The notes: generated by a model from the letters alone, not told the origin. A DNA stretch of 64,000 nucleotides from Ixodes scapularis (GCF_016920785.2 NW_024609880.1:61629830-61693829); one strand, 5' to 3'. Counted from the first letter of the stretch, positions 1 through 11,780 are shown. Numbers and translations: made by a program.

Positions 1-558
1 CAACATAATTAATCATGAATCGAAGTAATTGGCTGTGTCAAGTGCTCTGTCAAAAAAATATCTGCAAATTTTTTTTTTAGTTGTGGACTCCAATTTTTAT
101 TTAAGGAGTAATAACTATTCAGACACGTCTTTAGGTTTCTAATAAGTATTCTAATTCTAGTTTCGTGGATGTTTCTCTTACCATTCACACAACATGGGCA
201 AAGAACAGAGAGCCTCAACCGTAAATAATGTGGACGCAAAAAAACAAAATCACGGGGGAAAATTTTTATTTCATTAGTGGACATAACTCGAGTGACATTT
301 CGTGTTGATAATCCCGTCAACAGATCTCGGCACGTTTACATTGCGCGATACATTTTGAAGACGACAGTGACGTTTTCTCACACCTACTATTCAACAAACC
401 AAGCAGTTTGCGTCGCCATATTTCACCGTGCGAAATAAATTAGGACAAATTGGCGATCAATTTTTCGTGCTAAGTGGGACGGGCTTTGTACACCCACGCA
501 ACAATTTACAGTGCGACAGGAGTTTCTACAACTATAAACGAACAATTAATGAAAGAAA
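1..558. other. Unassigned AT-rich sequence
   Basis: I see no gene, RNA or clear repeat here. The open frames are short and lack recognisable motifs. Confidence 0.4.
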
Positions 559-733
559 GGTCACTGACAGCTTAAGAGACATGGGGCGTGACGTATGGTG
601 CTCACACTTCTTACTTCGTGATTGGTTTTTTAATGTTCGCATAAGTTAATGCTTCAACCTAATTATCTCTGGAGCGATAAAAAAAAATCGCTCGGAACTC
701 ACCACGCCCTGCATTTGTTAAGCTGTCATTACA
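559..733. mobile_element. MITE family B, copy 1 (decayed)
   Basis: About 175 bp bounded by inverted repeats. The left end reads TCACTGACAGCTTAAG and the right end, read in reverse complement, AATGACAGCTTAACAAATGC followed by AGGGCGTGG. The same termini occur at 22689-22862, 31536-31714 and 54333-54511. The outer TATA seen in the other copies is lost here. No coding capacity, so it is a non-autonomous DNA transposon. Confidence 0.55.
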
Positions 734-1458
734 AGTTGTTATCAATAACCTTCATGGAGGCTGCACTGAATCCATGCAACAAAGTGTCTGGTAGCGGACT
801 CCAGCGCCGCCACACGTTCGCGAACAGAGGGTCATTGAAGAGAGGAAGACAGTAGGGAGACGGTGGTCCCGGAGCAGGAAGAGCCGCCGCCCGCAGCCGG
901 CAGGAGGCGACAGGAACGGCAGCAGCAGCGTAGAGCAGCCCCGCCGCGACCATCACTTTTGTGACTATGCAATTTGCTGGTGCACAATTGCACCAATCAC
1001 AAAAATGATGAGCGCAACGGAGAGAGAGGAGCGAGGAGAGAGGCCAAGTCTCGAAGAGAAAGTTGAGCAAAGAGAGAAAGACACACAGGAGGAGAAGAAG
1101 CACTCCGAGTCGCATGCTACGTATAATGTGCACATGACGGGACAAATAGGAAGGTGAGAACGGCCAAAGTTGTCATGTCTGGCTAGCTGACCGATTCTTG
1201 GCATCATTGTTGTTATAAATGAGAAACATATCGTTTCCTCATTTGTGTACTTTCTATTTGACTTAGCGGATTTGGGATTTCAAAGCTGAAGCTAAAATTC
1301 ATGAGCTGTAGAGTACGAGCTCAAACCATCGCGCCCTTAGGGTCTAGGTCAAGAACTAAACCCAGGGGAACAACAACATTATTTATTAAAGCATGAAATG
1401 CTTTTGAGCCGAACCCCGCCCCCCCCCCCCCCCCCCCCCCCAATTTTTGTCCGTTCAT
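734..1458. other. Unassigned stretch with a poly-C tract
   Basis: A GC-rich purine-biased patch (about 840-1100) is followed by ordinary sequence and a run of 23 C at 1419-1441. The open frames here look like by-products of base composition. No gene supported. Confidence 0.4.
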
Positions 1459-1735
1459 GCATTTCCCGCTAACTTTAGCGGGAACATTGACGCCACGTGA
1501 TCAGGCGTAACTCTATCTGAAGACCAATTCAGTTTCCCCGATAAATTTGGCGAGGAAAATAATGTCCCGTGACCTGAAGTCACAAGGCCTATACATTAAT
1601 TCGGCTTCTCTGTTAAATTTAGCAATAAAATTAATGTCACGTGACATGACGTTACCTGACCTATTACATAAATTTAGTTTCCTGCTAAATTTAGCGGAAA
1701 TATCGACGTCACGCGACCTTTGTACCAAGCAGTGG
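1459..1735. repeat. Minisatellite, about 72-bp unit, four diverged copies
   Basis: Four units start near 1460, 1529, 1604 and 1676. Each carries a palindromic core like CGCTAAATTTAGCG followed about 15 bases later by a CACGTGAC or CGTGAC element (for example GTCACGTGAC at 1636). Units differ by several substitutions, so the array is old. The overlapping ORFs on both strands are translations of the repeat. Confidence 0.7.
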
Positions 1736-2040
1736 TACCAAGTAAGATTCCATATTATAATTAAAAATTAACGGGGAAATTCATAAAAATAGACATTCTA
1801 CTTCACTCCCCCAAACGACTGTTTAATGTCTTCTAAACAAATTTAAACGATCACTACTCAAATACTGCGTTTTATGCATTATGGCACTTCGGAGATAAAG
1901 TTGACTGACTTTTTGCTTAGGTTTCTGCTGGAGCTCCGCGTAAAAGTTCGGCTAGGGCTCGAGTTCAATCAGTAATGCACCAATGGAACACGAGTCCGTG
2001 GACGAACACTGCCGCAGTGCTCGTGGCCAATACCGAGTTA
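1736..2040. other. Unassigned sequence
   Basis: No gene or repeat structure recognised. Confidence 0.35.
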
Positions 2041-2655
2041 TGAACGGCATTCGCAACTTTCACCGTCGACTGGGCACGTGCTAGAGCCAATCAAAATTGA
2101 ATACGTTTCAGTTGTCTGGAATCCGCATCAAATTGATTTAATAGACAAGCTTGAAAAAATTCAAAATCCATGTGCTAGAATTGCATTAAATAAATATGAA
2201 CATGGAGCGAGTGTCACTAACATAAAGAGATATGCTACGCTGGGATGAACTGAGTGAGCGCAGAAATCTTTTTAGGCAGAATTTTTCACGTGATATCTAC
2301 AACAATAAACTACTAATCAATAGAGATACTTTTTTTACAGGAACCTTTTTTTTGTGTAAGGGAGAACAGAGCACCCTGACAAAATAAGATCATAACCCTG
2401 TCACACTGATACTTTCGGTTATTCCTTTTTTCCGAGAACCATTGAAGAGTGGAATAGGGTGCGGATAGATGTGTTCACGGTATATTTTTAAGATGTTTTC
2501 TGGTGCTCAGTGGTATTTTCTTGTAAATATTATATTACAGTCCTGATAGAAACATAGCGCATCTTTGTCTTACTTGTGTTCCTAAAAAAAAATGCCACCC
2601 GGCCATTTTTGGTTACAATGCCTCACGGCGATGCAGGTTTTTAAGTAAAGAAAAA
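2041..2655 (+). mobile_element. CR1/L2-type LINE, decayed 3' fragment
   Basis: Translation in shifting plus-strand frames gives the C-terminal tail of a Jockey/CR1/L2-type reverse transcriptase: VVWNPHQIDLIDKLEKIQN near 2110-2170, then a region like WDELSERRNLFRQNFF near 2235-2290, then FPRTIEEWNRV near 2430-2465. These match the 'KIQNRAARFI' and 'FIPRTVxxWNxLP' blocks typical of this group and seen in the complete element at 46215-48809. It ends with TGCCTCACGGCGATGCAG and an A-rich tail at about 2640-2660, the usual 3' end of such LINEs. Several stops and frameshifts are present, so it is a 5'-truncated dead copy. Confidence 0.75.
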
Positions 2656-4741
2656 AAAAAGAAAACACCTATTTATATGTCAGGTAAGGCGTCAGCAGGT
2701 GATTTATCTTAAAGTAAATCATTCACAAAACAATGTGGACAAGGTTTGTAACACAACGATATCACAATCGCCCTAAGTTACAAATATACGCGCGAAGAAG
2801 CGTCAGTGAAGGTCTCTGGAACATTCCAATCCTTACAAATCCACATACCAGCGTGCATACTCCACATACCAGCACGCGCGCTTTCATTCTCTCGTAAATA
2901 AAGCGAAGTACGCCACGTACGCGCGAATGCTGAAAATGACGAGGGCTGGAAACCCTTTTTTAGAACAATCATTGTAGCGCGAAAAATGAGTTCTCGCGAA
3001 AACTAGGCGCTCGCACCCTTAGTTTTTGCAACGTGGCATACGGGATGGCCTCTTTTGTTTAGTGAAAACGATAAACCAATTGGCGAAGAAAACAAAAAAG
3101 AAGAAGAAAACAGCCGAGCGGCGCAAGCTTGCCACTTCAGCAAGCGATGGGAGTATGCTACAGCTCCAACACTTTAAAGGGAAACTAAGCAAATCAATAT
3201 TTCAGAAAAGAAGAAAACATTTAAATACTTTTTTTTTTGCCCTCCAGATTACGAATATTAAAATCACATTTCAGATTCATGCGCCAAGTAGCCACAACAG
3301 TGCTTTCAAAACATGGCTGAAAGCCCTCCTTCCCGTTGCGTTCGGTGCGAGGAGGGAATCATGAATGTACAGAGATCTCAAGAAGTTCTGCGCTTTCCGC
3401 AAGCCTTACCCGAGCAGTCAGAAGCGCCGTACGTCACGCGGAAGGCAGCTGAAACTTCTGGGTATGACGTCACACCCAGCAGTTGGTTTTTCGGTTTTTG
3501 ATATATCCACAATCACAGGACAAAGATACGCTAGAATTCGCCTCTAACTCGTTTTCTTTTCAAAAAACACCTTCAGCTTCTCTTTAAATGTCAGTTGCCC
3601 GAGCGCTCTTAGTCAAACTGAATGTACCTACATGACCCACGTTCTTTATTTTGATCGTCCGGACTCATTTACTAGCGAAAAAGAAAAAGATGATTTCAGT
3701 TTTTCGGGAAGCTAATTTGGGAAAGGGAGCAAGCATTTAGGTTTAAAGATGTTAGCCCGGCGCGCTAAGTTTACATCCCTTTTAGGATCGATCTGAACCA
3801 ATTGATCAATACCGTCGATTGATTTATTTAAAAAGGCGTAAACCTGTAATCACATTTGCTAATATCTCGGCCGAATGATTACTTTCTAACCAAATCGAAT
3901 TCTTCATTTGCACGTGCGCTCTTTTCATGCGTGCATTTCTATGCTCTCCTGCTCTTTGGTCCCTCAAGGCATTGAAACAAATCAATAAATAAAGGGAAAA
4001 AAATAAACGCAAAAGGATGGAAGTTTAACGGGACAATCAGCGCGTTTTCGAAAGTGAATTAAAAAAACAAAACAAAAAAACACAATGATGTAAAAATGAA
4101 AATAGCAAAACAACTTAGCAAAGAGCGACTTTTTCCTTTTTTCTTTTTTACGACACATTGACACCCCGGGTACAAAGACGACTTCCGGAACCGTTTCATG
4201 GACCTGTAAGTTTCCGGGAAGAATTATTGCGCGACGATCGGAGAGAAAAGGTAAATGATTACATTTTAAAGAGCCTCTACGAAAAAAGATCGCCTTTCAG
4301 TCCGCGACGCGCGCCGTGTCTCTGCGCAGAACGCTCCTGGGTACGGTCGCAGCACCGGAGTGGAAACGCTAGATTAATTATGCAATCGAACAAATATTTT
4401 TTCTAGCCTTCGGAAAAAAAAAAAACAACTATTAGCCTTTTTTTCCCGTTTGGAACTTGGCGTCGGAACTGCTGCGGGCACTGCCGCACGGCGACAACGC
4501 GCTTGCGATAAAAGCCTTTGTCGGAAATTAAAAACAAAAGAAAAGAAGAGGCGATTGAGTCGCCAAATTAACGAAGGAACAAAGGAAAGAGAGAGAGAGA
4601 CAAAGAGAGAAAGAGGGCAAGAAATAGTAATATATAAAAAAATACTAAAACAAACAGCTTTGAAATTACTGATGCTCTTTTGTCACGATGTTGCGACAGT
4701 TCTTCGCCGTCGCGTACTACTTGGGAGCTTTCGTGCGCGGG
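2656..4741. other. Unassigned AT-rich sequence
   Basis: About 2 kb with poly-A and poly-T runs but no supported gene. ORFs up to 140 aa here are lysine/arginine-rich translations of A-rich DNA without domain motifs. Confidence 0.4.
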
Positions 4742-4960
4742 TATACGCCCGGTTTCAACTTTACGATGGACCGCAGCAAATGCTATCAGTCGTTGCAGCC
4801 AATGAGACGCTCCGCGCCTGCGACCTGACGAACGCTCCGCACGTTTCTCCATACGACCAGGAAGTCACGTGATAACCTCCGAGCTCTTGATTGGCTCCGA
4901 ACCTCCTGTGGTGGCTTGTAGTGCCCGCTGCGGTCCATCGCAAGGTTGACATGGAGTATA
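4742..4960. mobile_element. MITE family A, copy 1
   Basis: 219 bp with imperfect terminal inverted repeats. The left end reads TATACGCCCGGTTTCAACTT then TACGATGGACCGCAG; the right end is its complement, CTGCGGTCCATCG to GGAGTATA. Related copies are at 15063-15234, 16245-16453, 19340-19512 and 60341-60562. Ends of form TA|TACTCC fit a TA target duplication (Tc1/mariner-like), which is an inference. Non-coding. Confidence 0.75.
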
Positions 4961-7481
4961 GTGGGTGGCGAAAAATCCAGAAGTTTCGATGGAAGAGGTA
5001 GAAAAAAAATTACTAAATGAACACGTGTATGTATGTCTGCGGGAAAGAAAGAGAAATTAAGAGGAATAGAATGAGCGAGAAGGAAGAAAAAAACAAAGGG
5101 GAGGATTTTTCCGATTCGGATGGATGCCGTCTGGAAACGCTGTCCCTTTGTGTTCGCGCGCCTAGGGGGAAAAAAGAAAAGGAAAACGCCATCCGTTTTA
5201 TAGGGGAAAAAAAAAAAAGAAAAAAGAAAACGCCATCCGTTTTACGAGTGTATTCCTCCGCTTTTTGTTTGCTTCATAATGAAAGTTGAAAGATCGTTAA
5301 GTAAATGAGGAAATAATAAGACAACGAAGATGGAACTGAAGATGGAAGAAAGGTAGGGTCTGTGTGTGGATACATGTCACGCTAGTAGCATGGGGGTTCA
5401 AAAAAAACAAACAAAGGAAACGAAAAAATAAGTTGTTCCTTTTTAAATGTGGGACTGTAATGACGTTCAAGGCTGCTTTAGAATTGAACAAAAGATAAAG
5501 CTGAGTGCCAAGAAAACTAAAAGAAGAGAACATAAGCGTGTCTGGAGATAACAACAATTGTTAATCACTGTTATTCCACAATATTTTAAATCAAAACGAC
5601 ACTCGCAGGTCAAATTAAAAAGGAATAAAAAAGAAAGAAAAGCTCACAACCCAAGACAGCAGGATTATCAAGAAAATAGATTAGTATAACACTACAAATT
5701 TTGATTGAACTGCGCTGTGAAAGATTTCCAATAAATGACACTGGGACTAGAAATGACAACACGACTTGTACAACTAAGCGCAAGTGTATGTCGTGTCGTC
5801 TTCCTAGTCACAGTTTCGTAAAGGCAATCCTCCGCAGCGAACTTCAATCGAAGCATGAAAAACAACCAACTAGCCAAATCGAAACCACTGCACAGCGCTA
5901 GAAAGAACAATGACAAAAATATTCAAAGAAACCATGAAAATTGTAAGACGGTACTGTGCATGCCATAAGTGAATTATTGAAAAATGAAAGAGAAAATAAA
6001 CGAATAAGAAACTACAAAAAATAGCGTTCTCTTAAAGGGGTGACATAGATGAAGTGATTATATGACATTGAAGTATTAATATTCCAATTATGACCTAAAA
6101 AAAGACGAGTGTCACAATCAAAGTTTGCCAAAACTAAGAAACCCACAAATTATTAAGGGCTTACAGCATAACGTTTAAAGCCAATCAGCCAAATGAATCA
6201 GACAAACCACGAGAGTGAGACAAAAATGCTGTTCGCTCGATACATTGCTACAGCGTTCTAAACGCCGCTAGAAAGGGCGCAAAAGAAAAAAATAAATAAA
6301 TAAAAATTTACGAAAAAAAAAAGAAGAGGAAGAACTAAAGGCAAATCACCCGTCGACGTTTCCTGTGGGCATGTTTAACATAACATACAGGCCCTAAATT
6401 CTTACGACATTCACGAACAAAGCTGATGAAATGTTTTAGCTCGAGTAGCACAATGGTGTATCGAGGGAAAGCTATACGGCATTTCCGCCTTTCAAGAAAG
6501 CCTAACACTCAAAGCACCGAACTTGCTCCAACACAAGGAAAAGAAAACGAAAAAAAAAAAAGCAGAGGAAAAATGCAAACAAGTGAAATGTCGCCAAAGA
6601 AACTGCAAGGATTAGAGGCGGTTCTAAGGCGCTACCAATTAGGATTTTCGAAGGCGGGCATGTTTTATTTTTGGAAAGTACATTGTTCTGACGAGAGGAA
6701 AGTGCTCAATGAATAGAAGGATGGGCAAGAACGAGCTTGTTGAATTCTCTTGAACATACCAGAAATGTCCGAGGCAAAAAGAAAAGCCCCGTAATGGCGC
6801 TTTTGTTTCATCAGTACAATGAACTTTTCCCATACACGTAGTTTAGTAGTCTTAAGAAATATAAACTCTGCAGCACAATGTTTCTTTTTTTTTTTTCTCC
6901 TCATAAATGATTTTAAGTACATAGGAACACGAAGTTTAATCTGCAAATGGGGAAGACATCTGGTGTCTGTGAATGTTCTTTATTTGTCGATTTTGGATCC
7001 TTTTTAGTTTCCTGGTCTGATCGTAAAATGAGTAATGTTTCTGTCGTGCGCCCAGACATGAAATTTGAACAACGCTTTAACTATCGCTTAACACGAGGGG
7101 TGTAAAATAGCGGTTTGAACGCTCTAGCGCTGCCCGAATTATAGCCTTCACAGTGCTAGAAAAACGTATTACAACATATTGGCTTTTTTTTTTTTTGGCG
7201 TTGCACCTAAGGATGACGCTGCATTATTCAATTGGAAGCAGTATTCGCGCACCGCTACACTTAAGACTTGAGTACTGATTAGCAAAAGAAATTAAACGCT
7301 CAATATTCAAGAGAAACGAACCATGCCTCCGTTTTTAGATTTAAGTTTTGCTCTAAAGAAACCGAAGCAAAAGCATCATATACAACCAAAGCTCCCCCCT
7401 AAATTAAAGCGTCCATTGCATATTTTTGAACGTGAACGTTCGACTGAGATCAGTCTAGTTGGGGGGAATAGTTAAAAAAGG
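4961..7481. other. Unassigned AT-rich sequence
   Basis: No gene supported. A short motif (AAAACGCCATCCGTTTTA) is duplicated at about 5182 and 5226, separated by poly-A. The rest is A-rich sequence with small chance ORFs. Confidence 0.4.
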
Positions 7482-7816
7482 GGGGACGTCCAACCGACCC
7501 TAACTGGGAACCCTACGGTTTGATGACTGCTCGACTCTTCCTCGGGGGTAACTGGGGCGATTGCCGTTGAAGAGTAGAGTGTTTTCCTTCTCGTTTTCAT
7601 ATTCTTTTACGTTGATGCACTTCTCTTTGAGTTGATGACGTGTCGGAGTCTGTGGACTTACGCGGATGGTAAAGCGCCGAGAGATCTATTTATCTTTTTT
7701 TGGCGTAGTATTTATGTGGCCCGACTCGAAGAACAGTAGCTGTCGCCGGTTGGTTTCAACGTCGAGAATGCGAATGTTCTGAAAGTCTATGCGGTGCTCT
7801 TTGACGTCTCAGTGTC
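7482..7816 (-). pseudogene. Second half of Penelope-like GIY-YIG domain and 3' end
   Basis: Minus-strand translation from about 7790 gives RILDVETNRRQLLFFESGHI, matching the ILDxExxxxxRxxxEAxHI helix that ends GIY-YIG domains in these elements. It therefore continues the frame broken by the inserted LINE. Downstream sequence runs to the terminal GGGGGGACGTCCAACC block near 7482. Confidence 0.6.
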
Positions 7817-8199
7817 CAGAGAGAGAGAGAGAGAAAAAACTTTATTTGTCAGTAAGATGGTGACCTTCTTCGGTTCCTTCAGCTGCTCCACATGGTCGGC
7901 AGTTGAAGTCTGTCGGCGACCTCTTGCGCTCTTGCCAAGGCCCGTGAATGTGCGTCCAGGCCCGGGCTGGCCAGCACAGCTTCCCATTGCTCAAGTGAGG
8001 GAGATGAAACTAGATCTGCCGGAGGCGGATCCTTCGCGCAGTCCCAGATTATGTGGTCTAAGGTGGCAGGCTCGCCGCATAGTTGACAGTACGGGTTTAC
8101 TAGATCGGGAAAGATATTGGCGTATGTCCACGGGTTTGGCTGCGACCGCGTTTGCAGCCGCCGCCACGTGGTAGCCTGTTCTCGGCTGAGCGAAACGTC
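7817..8199 (-). mobile_element. 3' end of an I/R1-like LINE inserted into the Penelope-like element
   Basis: Read on the minus strand, about 8185-7830 encodes TTWRRLQTRSQPNPWTYANI followed by a zinc-knuckle-like CxxC...H...C segment (CQLCGEPATLDHIIWDC near 8070-8020), then AATAAA within GACAAATAAAGTTTTTTC and a GA/CT repeat tail at about 7817-7835. This resembles the C-terminal cysteine motif of I/Jockey/R1-type LINE ORF2. GTCCAGA occurs at both borders (about 7811 and 8199) and may be the target duplication. It is 5'-truncated to under 400 bp. Confidence 0.7.
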
Positions 8200-8539
8200 C
8201 AGAAACCGCGCTGCGCTCGTGGTCGAACTTGCGAACGTCGTTTTGGTGTTGTCGAATCCTCTCCTCCAAGTTCTTCATTTCATCGATGTTTGTGGCTGGA
8301 CAATCTGTGCATGGAAATCTATAAAAGACAGCTCGCGCTCTTTCTTTAGGGGGGCGATTTCTTGGTAGTGACATAAGCCGTCCAAGTGTTAATATTGGAG
8401 TGTGGGCCACCTGGATCCCCTCTATGGTTAGCACACGTGCCAGCGCTTCACCTATTCCTGGTATAAAGGAAACGTCGTGGTTGGTCAGGACTGCGTACTT
8501 GCCTGGGGCTGCACGTGCTGATGACTTTTGTTCATGCAA
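8199..8539 (-). pseudogene. Penelope-like linker and first half of GIY-YIG endonuclease
   Basis: The frame beginning at 8539 reads through a linker (KYAVLTNHDVSFIPGIGEAL) into VFYRFPCTDCPATNIDEM and then RIRQHQNDVRKFDHERSAV. The second block corresponds to the arginine-containing helix of GIY-YIG domains (usually ETGRxLxxRIxEHxxDV). The 'YIGET' tyrosine and glycine are not conserved, since the sequence reads ATNIDEM. The frame then runs into inserted LINE DNA at about 8199. The second half of the domain resumes at about 7800. Confidence 0.65.
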
Positions 8540-8765
8540 CAGGAAGTGCGACGGATAAAACTGCTCGTGTAGCCGTTGTTCTTGAGTTCAGCAAAGACGA
8601 TTTGATCATCTTTTCTTTTGTAAGCCTCACTCGAGCAAATAGTCTTTGACGTGGACAAGAGTGCCTTGAGCTGAATACCTACGCGTTGTAACTGGTAGGA
8701 TGGTTTGAGTCAAACTAGAGGTAGTGTTCAATGTGCGTCCGTTTTCTGTATACAGAAAATGTCAG

Positions 8766-9534
8766 TTACTCTTTTTGTCTTTTTATCAGCACACCGAGAA
8801 AATACAAAGTGTTGTCCTTTCCGCGTTTCACAGTAAACTGAATGGCCGGCTCGATGGAGTTGAAATCCGTCAGCAACTTGTCCCCTTCAGATGTTTTTAG
8901 AATACAGACGCAGTCGTCTGCATTCCGCAAGAACACCTTGGGACCTTCAACGAATGACTGCACCGCCGTTTGTTCAATGGCTCTCATGCGTAGGTTTGCC
9001 GCACGGTGGTTTGCCGTAATGGCGGAAAAGGACGCACCCATCGCGGTTACGCTTGTTTGTTTGAAGAATTCCCCCGTGAAGCTGAAGTAGGTGTTACTGA
9101 GGCAAAACTCAAGGAGGCGGCAGAGTTCGTACACGCTCAGGCTACCCTTGTCTCTGAAATCGTCGTCTTTCTCGAGGGCATTCCTTGTGGTGGCAACATC
9201 GAAAGATACTGGCGTGCTTTCCTCAGCGCTCACGTTTAGCTGCGAGAAGTTCTCCACGAAGTCGTTGAAGTTGCGCACAAAGGTCGTCGTTTTTGCAACG
9301 AGAGGAAAAAGAGTGCGGTGAAGATAGTTGGACAGAGCTCGAAGCGGTGATGCCGAGAAGTCCACAAGGGGCCGGAGAGGAACGTTAGGCTAATGGATCT
9401 TGGGGAGACCATAGAAACTCCGTGCATATTCATTCCTGCGGAAAAGCTGCAGGAGAAGTTTTCTCGACTCTGGATATTTCTCGAAACTTTCCGCCAGGAT
9501 CTTGTTCATTTTCGCCTGAGCTTGTGGCGTATAG
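8766..9534 (-). pseudogene. Penelope-like reverse transcriptase remnant
   Basis: The long frame 9365-8766 (199 aa) encodes the RT core. The residues just upstream, in the same frame, contain FYGLPKIH but are cut off by a TAG at about 9390-9392, where the family normally continues with a K-P-N-V-P-like motif. The usual YVDD catalytic box is replaced by NADD (in VFLRNADDCV near 8915), and the expected TAMGSP motif reads TAMGASF. These changes would be expected to abolish activity. The frame is then lost between 8766 and 8539, before the endonuclease region. Confidence 0.75.
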
Positions 9535-9618
9535 GTTCCCAATTAGGGCCCTAAAGAAGAGCCGAGTAGGCATTGAAACATAAAGTTCCCAATTAGGGTT
9601 TGGTTGGACGTCCCCCCA

Positions 9619-10684
9619 AAACATAATTTTGTTTTGCCATTTAATTTTTTTTTTGTTTTTGAGCCTAAAGATCTGTTTTGTGCGTGAGCAGTATTCAACA
9701 TTCTGCAACCAAAGCCAAATATCTACATTCGCTTTTTTCTTTGCCTCGTTCTGAGCGCAAATGAGAGTAATGCTATGCATGTACAGTATTCTCTACTTAA
9801 TACAGATGGGATGGGACATAGCATGCGGGTCTAAGATACGGCCAAAGAGGGCATGCAAAGTTTAGGATCCACATGGGAGTCAGGTTCGGATCAAAACTAT
9901 CACAGTCTTCTAGTTCAAAGGCACCGCTGTTATTAATGATTAAAATACGCTTCTATAGAAGGAAGCTTTGCAACGGCATTGAAATTCGGCGGAATCATTA
10001 TAGGAAGCTTTGAGACGAAACAGCGAGAAATATACCCTCTCTGTGGTTTTTCGTACGAGTTACGGCGGACCTCCATATATTTTGCCCAAGGAATTCTTAA
10101 TTTATCGTTATCCGCGTAGCCTTTGATCGTCTACCGTGTGCAATCCGAAACAGATATATGTGAACTTAGCTTTTCCTTAAAAAAAAAAAAAAAGAAATTA
10201 TATTACGTTCTTTGTTTTGTTTTTTCGTATTCTTATTGGCAAATACCGCTGCGCAGCATTCATGAGATGCTCGAGCCTCGGTATACGCCCTGTGTTTATT
10301 AAGGTCCCAGTGACTAGGTAAGCAGATTATCGGCGTTTTCATTCGCCAAAGCTATTCGAGTGCTCTGAGAAAAAGGAGGTGCACTTGCACACTTCAGAAT
10401 GCACACCGACACTGATTGAGGCCGTGGTCGATAAACATAACCGGTACGACGACACGTTAGCAGTCTTCAACTTGTGTCGCGCAGTGTTATAGAACCACTG
10501 CGCGATACGAGGAAAAAAAGCTTCAAAGGCGGCGACACCAAAAATATGTTAGACCAATTTTTCTTTTATCCGCGCCGTGAATACGAGCATCTGATGCATA
10601 TGTTTTGGTTTTGTTTATTAGATTGAAGGGCATATGTGAGGCAGATGTTGTGAGGTATGTTTTAGAAGTTTTCACACATCTTTC
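9619..10684. other. Unassigned sequence
   Basis: No supported gene or repeat. One minus-strand frame (9780-9430) partly overlaps the Penelope-like remnant and otherwise shows no domain. Confidence 0.4.
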
Positions 10685-10711
10685 GGGGGGGGGGGGGGGG
10701 GGGGGGGGGGG
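10685..10711 (+). repeat. Poly-G tract of 27
   Basis: Uninterrupted run of 27 G directly before the truncated Penelope-like copy. Confidence 0.95.
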
Positions 10712-11780
10712 CTCACATTCACTTACGAACTTCAGAATGGGACTTACCTACGATTTTTGGATTTGAGATTAGAATTCATTGCTAAACACGTTTGCTGGCC
10801 TTAACGCCCACGCTCAAAGAAGGGTCTTCTTCCATATAATTCATTGAACTCTAAGCTGGTCAAGAGAAGCATTGCCTCGTCTTGCCTACAAGCTGCACTC
10901 GAGAAGTCATGTCATATTGTGGTTAACGATAGTTTTTCCCGGCAGGTTGAGAGGCTGACCGTGGCAGGTTTCCCAACTTCAGTTTTATTGAGCGTTGCGG
11001 AGGGTTTGCTAAAGAAACTCAAGGGGGAACCCCGTCCCCATGAGGGAAAGGCCGAATAAGAGACCGCTCGTAATACAGTATCTCTATAAAATTTCACGCA
11101 ACTTGAAAAAAGTTGCCTTGAGGTACGATGTGCCATTGGTGTTTTCCGCTCCGTGTAAGCTGGCGCAACTATGCGCGAGAGGTGGCGATAAGAAGGACAA
11201 AGGCCCCGCTTGCTCGGTGAAACATGAAAATCAATATGTTGTTTGCAGGGTGGGAGTTGTGTACACGATTCTACTAACGCGTGGAAAAGCCTACGTCGGT
11301 CAGACGGGCAGATGTGTTAATCACAGACTGCGGGAGCATGACTTGTCGTTGCTATCAGTGGTGGGAGATGTAGGGGGGGCATCTGCCATTGCATTTTCAT
11401 GGATGCGGGTGCAAACCTATCTTCAGTAAGACTGGTATTATTGGCAATGGAAGGGACGGAGTGAACAGAGAAATCTTAGAGGCGCATGCAATTATCAAAG
11501 TAGGCGCCAACCGCGTAAGTCAAATGTCACTGGGCTTAAGTAGTAAAGAGGTTGTTTTTTTGGACACGTGGTGAATGTATCATGTGACCTAGGCGAAGTT
11601 GCTCTTTTCTTTTGTTTTCATGTGATTAGAGTTCAGTTGAGAGTCAGCGCTTGTCCTGTTTGCGTTTCCTTTGGTCCCCGTTTACTGTGCGCTGTTTACC
11701 TTTTCGTCAGTGTGAACCAGTTAACTAACCCAGATGGCCACCCTTATTCATGTGATGCATCATGCGCAACAACAACAACA
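10712..11780 (+). mobile_element. Penelope-like retroelement, 5'-truncated copy
   Basis: Plus-strand remnant of the C-terminal part of a Penelope-like protein. The first recognisable block, near 10844, is NSKLVKRSIASSCLQAALEK, the linker after the RT. It runs through RQVERLTVAGFPTSVL and then, after a frameshift near 11040, into RPLVIQYLYKISRNLKKVA and a GIY-YIG domain (VVYTILLTRGKAYVGQTGRC, NHRLREHD) at about 11250-11340. A second frameshift near 11380 leads to the C-terminal helix (NREILEAHAII at about 11465). No RT core is present. It is a different subfamily and orientation from the copy at 7482-9618. Confidence 0.8.
11040..11429 (+). pseudogene. GIY-YIG endonuclease segment of Penelope-like element
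   Basis: 129-aa frame. It carries the YxI...AYVGQTGR core and an arginine-bearing RLREHD helix, as in active GIY-YIG nucleases, here preceded by a cysteine-containing linker (CKLAQLCARGG, ACSVKH). The core is better preserved than in the minus-strand copy. The upstream linker and downstream helix are in other frames, so the protein is not intact. Confidence 0.7.

Larger units (their letters stand above)
7482..9618 (-). mobile_element. Penelope-like retroelement, degenerate, interrupted by a LINE fragment
   Basis: Minus-strand Penelope-like element. From right to left it shows reverse-transcriptase blocks (FYGLPKIH near 9420, PLVDFSASPLRALSNYL near 9350, LSVYELCRLLEFCLSNTYFS near 9110, IQFTVKRGKDNTLYFLGVL near 8800) and then a GIY-YIG-type endonuclease region (VFYRFPCTDCP near 8300). 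Known elements of this class carry RT plus GIY-YIG. About 30 bp at the two ends are inverted copies, GGGGGGACGTCCAACC followed by a CCCTAA(C/T)TGGGAAC block. Stops, frameshifts and substituted catalytic residues mark it as dead. Confidence 0.8.
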
